Positions 56,918 through 64,000 of a stretch of DNA of 64,000 bases are shown here, piece after piece. A program made the position numbers and the translations under genes. Under the pieces are notes generated by a model. The model saw only the letters and a list, made by a program, of their open reading frames with translations. It ran no database searches and was not told where the DNA came from. The stretch covers positions 8,234,668 through 8,298,667 of the forward strand of contig CM046869.1 of assembly GCA_025617745.1 (NCBI GenBank), read 5' to 3'. This DNA comes from Heliocidaris erythrogramma (lineage: Eukaryota > Echinodermata > Echinoidea > Camarodonta > Echinometridae). Every line of letters begins with the position of its first letter. The stretch's first letter is position 1.

Positions 56918-57322
56918 TGGGGGGCGTTTCATGAAAGGACTTGTCAGATATTTTATCCGACAAATTTGCTCTCAGCCAATCAGATGCAAGGATTTCAGTA
57001 GCTTATAACAGTTGTCGGATAAAATATCCGACAACTTCCTTTCATGAAACGCTCCCCTGGGGAGCGTTTCATCAAGTGTCTTGTCAGTGATTTTTACTGA
57101 CAAATTTGCTCTCAGCCAATCAGATGCAAGGATTTCAGTAGCTTATAACATCACTGACAAAACGCTTGATGAAACGCTCCCCTGAACCCCGGTGTTTCAT
57201 AAAACTTGTCATCAATGACAAGTTGCAATAACTGTTATAAGCTACTGACATCCTTGCATCTGATTGGCTGAGAGGAAATTTGTCGGTAAAAATTACCGAC
57301 AAGACACTTGATGAAATGCCCT
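56918..57322. mobile_element. Three MITEs of one superfamily in tandem
   Basis: Copy 1 (56918-57056): 'gggcgtttcatgaaaggact' to 'cctttcatgaaacgctcccc', with 'ttttatccgacaa'. Copy 2 (57057-57183): 'ggggagcgtttcatcaagtg' to 'acgcttgatgaaacgctccc'. Copy 3 (57186-57322): 'gtgtttcataaaacttgtca' to 'cttgatgaaatgccct'. All share the centre 'agccaatcagatgcaaggat' (or its reverse), which is the part seen in the 27894, 30378 and 32284 copies. They are almost end to end. Confidence 0.85.
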
Positions 57323-57901
57323 CCAGAAGTAAACCCCCTTTACATCTGGAGTTGGTCACCCTTATTATCCTTATAACGAAAATAATGACCATACGTGCAC
57401 ATAAGCATGGTAAGTATACGTCATAACTTTTACTCATTATTAGGGAGTGGGGCGGTTATCTGCATGGAATGAGTGGTGATACTTTCTGATCTGAAGAAAG
57501 CGTGTGAAGTTTGTTAACTTATGAACTTCCTACTTCCTGTAAAAGTATTAATAAATTATTGATAAATGTAAAATTGGTCTTATTATCACAACAATAAAGA
57601 GCATTCGTTCTGAGGCTGGGGGCAAGTTGTCAGGCTCAGCTGAATCATGATAGACATAATTAATAACCTATATGTGACTCTCTAGTATAACTCTCTCCTT
57701 CATCCCCCCCCCCCCCCCTTCTCACTCTCTCTCTCTCTCTCTCTCACTCTCTCTTCCCATTTTGTGCATATTATGGGATTACTGGGAGGATGGTCGCGCT
57801 TTTCGATTTGTTATTTGCCAACCTGATAAAAAAAAAGTCGGACAAATTATGGAAAGAAGCAGTGCAATGTCTCTTGATCTGAAAACCCGTGACGAGGAGC
57901 C

Positions 57902-57956
57902 ACCACAGAACTCCTAAAGCCCGGTCCTAAAGACGTCCCGAGGAGTTCTGTGGGAG
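57902..57956. repeat. Hairpin 'ccacagaactcct' / 'aggagttctgtgg'
   Basis: A perfect 13-base stem with a loop of about 28 bases, some 180 bases upstream of the AK5 start codon. It could be a MITE remnant or a transcribed leader structure. Confidence 0.5.
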
Positions 57957-58130
57957 CCACACAATCATACAAAACAATAGCGTCTCTCACAATAAAACCG
58001 CCCACGGCATGAATATTCATGAGCGCACTCCATGGAAACGCGCTAGTTGGATGTCATCAAGGGAATACGGCGACCCACCGACGAAGTGCTGGGGTTTTTC
58101 ACTTTAAATTGCAAAATTCGGACACAAAAA

Positions 58131-61100
58131 ATGACGTCTAGGGAAGACACAAAGTCCTACCTTTCTCGGAGGGAGATACCTCAACTCTTTGAGGTGAGTA
58201 GCTATTTGATAGTGAAATTTAATACCTTTTAATCGCCGTGCGAATGATTGTAATTTGCCTGTGAATGCGTTTGTGTAGTCCCATCTATTGGGAATGCGGA
58301 TGCAGCTGGGAAGCCTACGCATGACTGACTCTACACCAAATGCAAAAGCTTCAGTCTCTCTGTATCGTCGGTTGTTCCCGCTGAGAGTGAGACTACATGT
58401 ACGTCTGGCTCCACTAGACCTCCTATGGGAAGGTTGATAAATGTCAGAAATATTAAAGATTTCCCCATAACAGACGGTTATTTTTGTCTAGACTGACTCG
58501 AGATCTTGTCTTGACTCGAGTCACATCAGCAAGCAATGGTCAACTCATATTGACCATTAGGATCATATACATGTGTGTATACTGCCTGGGTATTGGGGAT
58601 ACAGTAGCCCCGGGACGCTGCCACGAAGTGGCAGCGTCCTGAGTGAAACCAGTACGATTCGGTGGGTCTCACAATCTACCAATGTTCAAATGACCATTTA
58701 AAAAATGGCCATGTAATTATTATTTTTTAATTAAAGTATCATATATACGATGCCACTTACCTAAACAGACTTTACGCAAATCAGCTTTTCCTAAAAAATG
58801 TGTAGAATCGATGAATGTCACTTTTTACTCTCAATTTTCGAAACCAGTCCCATTCGCCATGTTGTTAAAGCCAAATTGAAAATAGGCACTTGCGCATGCG
58901 CCTATGAATGTTTATTACAATGACGGCATAGTTTTCGTCAATGGAATAATGAATATTCATATACCCACTGTAATCCGCAGATCGCTAGCGTATAGATCTA
59001 GCGCTCTCGCTCAAGCTCGTCTAATCTTTTATAATATTCATAATCCTCCCTTCTTGTCTGTATTATAATTGGAGCTGCTGACGCATGCGCATTGCAAGCA
59101 AAACACCGACCTTCAGAAGTTTTTACTACAGGCTCTTGGAGATAAATATGCCTTTTTTGTATCATCCTCATTGAAAAGAAAGACGACAGTCAATCGTAAA
59201 GTATTGTAAGTACCTAAAATAGCCTAAAATCAACTGATTTCATGTTTCATGGCTATCATTTTGACAAACGACCTTGTAATTATGTGACATCCATGCGATC
59301 AAAGGACTGCGAAGCGCAGCCCGAACACTACGTGTTCGGGCTGCCGCAGTAAGGGATACAGATGTAATTTTGTTTGAAATGGAGGTTTTTGTGGGCAAAC
59401 TGATACTTAAGTATCACTCTTTAGATTTTACGTTATAAGTTCGTTAAGATACAAAATGTAGAAAGTTATAAAAACTTACATTTACAGCCTTGTTTTTGGT
59501 ACTTGTTACCCACACCTCCATACGGATGACGACTGCTCTCAATATGTTGCGCACTAGTGAGGCCGCTCTACATGGTTACGCACCATAGATACGTACGCAG
59601 AATGTTACGCACACAAGCTATTCTACGAAGACCTGGAAGGGCCAAACTGACGACGTAAAAAAATAAAAAATATTACGTACGTACGTAATATTTTTTATTT
59701 TTTTACGTCGTCAGTTTGGCCCTTTCAGGTCTTCGTAGGAGATCGACGAACCGATCACGCCGGTACCACTACGAGCGCTGAGGGCTCCCTTCATCATAAT
59801 CGTGAAAAATACAAAATGGATGCTGACGGGACAGTCTCGATACGAGTTATCGACAAAAAGTACCCAAAATTTCAGGAAACCCTCTTCAAAGGTCACGAAA
59901 CAAACTGGTAAGTTTTAATCATCTATTATTCAACATAAGTATTTAGATTTAAGTAAACTGCAATATATGAGTTTCACTTAAATATAGCCAAAAATGCACA
60001 GTGATGCAGTTTAGGTATGGGATGTATGTTGGCTGCATTCCTACACAGTCGGCAATGGCGTGTACCTATGAGTGACTCGAGTCAAGACGTGAGTTGCTGA
60101 ACTCGTGTGCTTCACAAAAAACCCAGGACTTTGACTTCTTCTTTTCCTTCTGGGTGCATTTTGAAATTGAAGCCTTGCCCACTCCAGACCGAAAATTCTG
60201 TCTCTTGTTCGTTACCCTCTTCACTTAGAGTTAGAGACAGAAGCGGGCCCTTCGATCTCCTGTTGCAAAAATCGCGTATTTTTCCTCATGCATACATGTA
60301 TATGATTACATTGATTAGGCCTAGGCTCTACTCCTTCAAGAATCTGTTCAACTTACCAATTTGACTGTATAATCCGTTTAAAGCACCTCAGCCTGACCCA
60401 AAACAACCATATATTGACGTAAAGCTTAGTAAACAAAGAATATAATTACCCTGGTTATTCATAAATTTTTGTCTCCGTTTATCCATAAAAAATAAAAAAG
60501 ATAATTTTTTTGGTCCGCCCCCTCCCTATGACGTAACACTGCAGGGGGTCGCTAGACGTGTGACGACATGTCACCGAATGCGTCTACACGATATGTCGTC
60601 ATCAAATTTTCACCCCCCGCAAAGTAGCGTTCCTCAGAGACGGGGTCCAAGCCACCGGGGCTCAACATTCGGGACGCTGTTACTCATTCCACAGGAAACG
60701 GAATCTCATGAAGTTGGTTTCAATTTGTTCAGAAAATATATAGCTCCCCGTGGATGAATAAAGGGTATATTTCAAAATTCGGTCAGGCTGAGGTCTTTAA
60801 TGCTCCTTTTTCAGGTAATTCAGGGTCCAACATGTCCAAGGTATTCTCCGTTTGAAATTGAAAATCTAGTCGGTGAGTGGTCGGTTTGCACAGCAGATCA
60901 CTTCAGTGTCTAAGTGAGGATGCTAGCGAACGAGAGACAGAATTTTCGGTCTATGCCCACTCACACTAATATGCTTTAGAATTTGTATTTTGTAGACAGA
61001 CATGAATTGTAATTGCAGAGTCTGAGTCAACACAATATTAGATCTATTCCAACTACATGTAACTTGCAATGTATATAGATCTACATGTAGATCTATACAT

Positions 61101-62676
61101 TTTTAGTCTATTAAACTCGTCAAAACTAGATCTAAACTACATCTTTCAGGGAGAACCCTGCACAAGTTTCCCCTTTTCTATTTCTGAATCAGTGATTGAG
61201 TGAATGATGGCATGGATCTTCCTGGATTGAAAGCAATTCCTAAATAGGTTATAAAACAAACATTCTTTTTTTATAGGTCAAATTAAATTGGATCAGTTAC
61301 ATCCATGATTGAATCACTAGACACTAGAAACTTCAAAAGGGGTGTTTTACAAAAAGACAAAAAACTCTGTGGTTTAGAAATGATACATTTTTTTTCAAAG
61401 AAAGGAAACTCTTTTTCTTGTGGGGAAGCAATAATAATTATAAAATAATTCACTGTGGATGTAATTTTTTGCCAATAAAGAAAAAATGTATCTAGTCACA
61501 TTTGTGATAATTGTTTTACGTTACAAAGAATTCCTTTAGTGATAGAATAGTCTCTTTTAGTCTTTGTCAATGATAGATATGGGTAACATAAATGGATAAT
61601 TACATGTTTTCCCATGAAAAAAAAGCTCTTTTTCACAGAAAGAAATCAGAATAAGGGATTCTTTGAGCAGTTTGGGTATAAAAAAATAATATAATATGGA
61701 CTGGCCTTGAGGAGTTGAGGGGGATATGAACATTTATTGCTTGAACTAGAATCGGGCAATACAATTCTACCGAGGGCAATAAATGTATCCCCCGAAAGTA
61801 CATATGTAGCCAGTCCATATCATTATTATTAACAGAATCAGACATCTAGAGCGAACTCGAAAATATTATTAAAAAATAATTTTATTGTCCACTATTTAAC
61901 ACGCAATATCCCATTGACTTTCAAAACGGGGCAATAAACAATTTATCGGCCCGCAATTTTGCCGGGCAATGAATTAAAATGTAAAAATTGCATGGCTCAG
62001 ATGTCTGATATGGTTAATAATTGTACAATGTTCTCTGTGTAGATCTATAATCTATAACATCACACATTATGCTGCATTCATATAAATGTATGTCAGGGTG
62101 GCTAACTTTCCGATTCCTGCAATATCCACAGAAACTTGTTTTGTTACATACTTTCATAGTAAAATACTTTAAAAATATTTAAAGATAAAGTTGAGTTCTG
62201 GTCAAGAGATTACATTATGAAAGAAACTGTTTCAAAGCAATTGGGAAAGGTTGCTCATGTCTACATTTATAAGAGTTGGTGTATAGACCGAGGTTTTAGA
62301 ATCATCAAAATGATAAGAAATTCGGCCCGAACACTTCAACTATTTGTTGTCACATTTCAAATATGAGGGCATTCGAAAAGCAATCCTTTTCAGGGGACAT
62401 TTTTACTGTAATGCTCTTCCAAACTGACATAAAAAGAATGAAAAAGCTGACTAGGTTCCATATTTTCATTCACACAGAGTCTTATGACAGGGCTCATGTA
62501 CCACAAGCCTGAGGACCATGTGGAATACATGCTAAATTGCCTCTCCAAGGTCCAAGGAAGTCCAGATGTGGGCAACGCTGTCAAATGGGACACGTTTGTG
62601 GAGAACGTGAAGCAGACAAGCCCTTTGCCTCCGATCCAACCTGACAATGTAGAGAGACAGCCTACGTTCACTACAG
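58131..62676 (+). CDS. AK5: Adenylate kinase isoenzyme 5, N-terminal two exons (partial)
   Basis: Exon 1 coding part is 58131-58193 (21 codons, MTSREDTKSYLSRREIPQLF, then E) and exon 2 is 62478-62676 (199 bases, SLMTGLMYHKPEDHVEYML, then NAVKWDTFVENV). Both have GT/AG borders and agree in phase. The sequence follows human AK5 closely from its start: AKEYLARREIPQLFESLLNG, KPEDPVEYL and KVKWDTF are the matching stretches as I recall them. AK5 is a cytosolic nucleoside monophosphate kinase with two adenylate kinase domains. This part is only the N-terminal docking-like segment, and the P-loops lie beyond the right edge. The ATG is the only in-frame one after the upstream GC-rich leader (57960-58130), which is a plausible promoter. 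Intron 1 is 4.3 kb and full of foldback elements. The donor at 62677 opens intron 2, which runs out of the window. Confidence 0.9.
58605..59352. mobile_element. 748-bp segment with terminal hairpins and 9-bp flanking repeats
   Basis: The same 9 bases, GGGATACAG, flank the segment (58596-58604 and 59353-59361). Just inside the left end is a hairpin 'gacgctgccac-gaa-gtggcagcgtc', and just inside the right end one with 'gcagcccgaacac-tac-gtgttcgggctgc'. The two hairpins differ in sequence. The interior has no recognisable protein. It may be a mobile element of unusual structure; the flanking repeat could also be chance. Confidence 0.45.
59623..59738. repeat. 116-bp palindrome without spacer
   Basis: The centre lies between 59680 and 59681 in 'acgtac|gtacgt'. 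The arms are 58 bases and match at 57 of 58 positions by eye, from 'ctacgaagacctg' outward-in to 'aaatattacgtac'. It lies in AK5 intron 1, about 80 bases upstream of a possible small exon. Confidence 0.95.
59817..59908 (+). CDS. Possible first exon of an unknown plus-strand transcript
   Basis: An ATG in good context (aaaatgg) opens a frame of 30 codons (MDADGTVSIRVIDKKYPKFQ, then ETLFKGHETN) that ends at a donor 'ctg|gtaagt'. Composition looks coding-like, but no partner exon or family is recognised. It could be an alternative AK5 first exon, another gene, or chance. Confidence 0.25.
60185..60953. mobile_element. 769-bp inverted-end element with 8-9-bp target duplication
   Basis: The left end 'cagaccgaaaattctgtctc' and right end 'gagacagaattttcggtcta' are inverted. 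TGCCCACTC flanks both sides (60176-60184 and 60954-60962). The length suggests hAT (8) or Mutator-like (9). A second inverted pair inside ('acctcagcctgacc' near 60387 and 'ggtcaggctgaggt' near 60782) suggests a nested element. The solo palindrome at 46867-46940 has the same ends. Confidence 0.8.
61694..61820. mobile_element. Foldback MITE, 'atatggactggc' ends
   Basis: 'atatggactggc' faces 'gccagtccatat' (with one interruption). The arms also pair through 'gaacatttattgc' and 'gcaataaatgt'. Non-coding. Confidence 0.7.
62180..62470 (-). repeat. Copy 4 of the ~350-bp dispersed repeat, abutting AK5 exon 2
   Basis: 'agttgagttctggtcaagag', 'cattttgatgattctaaaac' (complement) and 'aagcaatccttttcagggga' match the family at 21010 and 28065. 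Its right part ends within about ten bases of the acceptor at 62477. Confidence 0.65.
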
Positions 62677-64000
62677 GTCAGTTTCATGAAACTCCAGTTT
62701 TGGAGGAGGAGGAGGGTAGGGGGGGGGGGGTCAGACTGTGTTTTGGTACTTTATCAGTTCAAGCTAGAATACTTCAAATCATCAAAATGCTTAAGTAGAA
62801 AGAAAAAGAAAAATTACTGCACAGCCTGGATTGTAACATTGAAAGGAACAAGGTTGAAAAAAAAGGAAGCAAATTGCTGATTAACATTGTTGATTTTAAT
62901 CATTATTTTGTTGAAAAATAATGATTTTAATTGGTCTTTTTTCACTGTGTTATTCAATTTGCTGATTTGAATTACGATTTTTAGATTTTGTTTCTTAATT
63001 GTCCATCCTGGAAATAAATATGCAGTTAATTCAAAGAGGAATTGGTACTTCATTGGCTAAACCAATAATTAAATTGTTGGAAATGATAAAATACAGTACA
63101 TCAAACCCAGTTTTAAAATATGACATATGTACATGTACACTGTACATCTTGTACTTCATTCAGGGGTACATTAAAAAAAATTGCTCTTGTTATTTTTTCA
63201 TTATTTAGTACTGCTACAATGTACTTTGATTTATAGCTGACTGTAAACATCTACAACTTGGCATGTGTTTGTTTATGAATTCCCCCGGACCTTGCGTACA
63301 TGTGTGTTTAATTCTGTTTAATTCTGACAACTCTCAATCAATAATATTGATTATTGACCAAAGGAGGAAAAACTCTCTTTGTGAAAAGCGGAGGAGTGGC
63401 TGTGAAGAATTGAAGTTAAACAGCCTGTCAAGGACTTTAAATGCTACTCTCTCATGTACATATGTCTCTCAACTCACCAAAGCCTGTGTATTCTCTTGAA
63501 CAAATGTGTATTATACTGGTAATTTATAATTCCTCATACATGTGCCGACAAGCTTATTAGGTGAACAAACAACTTTCCAACTCTACAGTACAGTAAATGT
63601 AGTGAAGACTCAACAACTGGCATTATCAAGTACATGTACATGTATATAGATACTTGAAGAATCTTGAAGATTTATTTTATGATACTACATGCAGCAAAAT
63701 CATTTACCTTCATATTTTTTTTCATGTTGTATTTGTTTTGTCTTTTGTCAAATACTTCGTACTTTATCACACTTATAATTATCCGTTTTGTCCCTAACTT
63801 CTTGTTATCCAGATTCCATCTAGATGAATGGAGGCAATGAAGTCTTTTCTACTACATTTTTTTAAACAGGAAAAAGAAAAATTTGTAGACCTTGCACTAA
63901 ATTTCATGTGTCACAGAAAAGAGTATATATGGAGGAAATAATTTTTAAAAACTAGTCCTAAAGAATTAAATTATGTAGGAGCTTCATGTACATTGTAAAT
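62677..64000 (+). other. AK5 intron 2 (start), no further exon seen
   Basis: It opens with the donor 'gtcagt' and a G run (62718-62730). The rest is AT-rich with short chance frames and 'acatgtacatgta' words near 63130 and 63632. The next AK5 exon lies outside the window. Confidence 0.6.

Overview
The window looks like genomic DNA of a marine invertebrate deuterostome, most likely an echinoderm and probably a sea urchin. The reasons are small exons in long repeat-filled introns with GT/AG borders, an intronless Toll-like LRR ectodomain gene in a recent tandem duplication, an AK5 orthologue, several MIF-family genes, AT-rich sequence, long G or C runs and dozens of short foldback (MITE-like) elements. 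The species assignment is inference; no marker gene fixes it.

Layout. 1-7220: a tandem pair of leucine-rich-repeat genes. The left copy is partial and broken; the right copy (3651-6545) is intact. The duplication ends at a 41-bp minisatellite (7221-7705). 7.7-21 kb: gene-poor, with a minus-strand L1/Tx1-like LINE that carries a SINE-like insertion, a second LINE fragment with a CR1/Jockey-like reverse transcriptase, a 922-bp TA-flanked inverted-repeat element, a tRNA-like sequence and several dispersed repeats. 21.5-38.8 kb: a complete plus-strand gene for a flavin amine oxidase-like protein. Eleven coding exons join in phase to 462 codons plus stop, but the residues of the usual RxGGR and GGxW motifs are replaced. 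39-45 kb: its 3' flank, microsatellites and MITEs. 45.8-47.2 kb: a minus-strand MIF-family gene without the catalytic N-terminal proline and with an unresolved last exon. 52.6-54.5 kb: a plus-strand MIF-family gene with three exons, 137 residues and the proline kept. 58.1-62.7 kb: the first two coding exons of AK5, plus strand; the gene runs off the right edge.

The genes are not an operon and no shared pathway is evident. The two MIF-family genes form a small divergent cluster with identical exon 1 and exon 2 lengths. The richest signal is the layered transposon record: elements with target duplications readable by eye (TA, TTAA, 8-bp and 9-bp types), elements inserted in elements, a 116-bp palindrome with no spacer, and repeat copies that lie against exon borders. 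I found no proven new system. The best leads are the LRR-only receptor locus, the altered amine oxidase and the proline-less MIF paralogue. All coordinates, identities and copy counts were read by eye.
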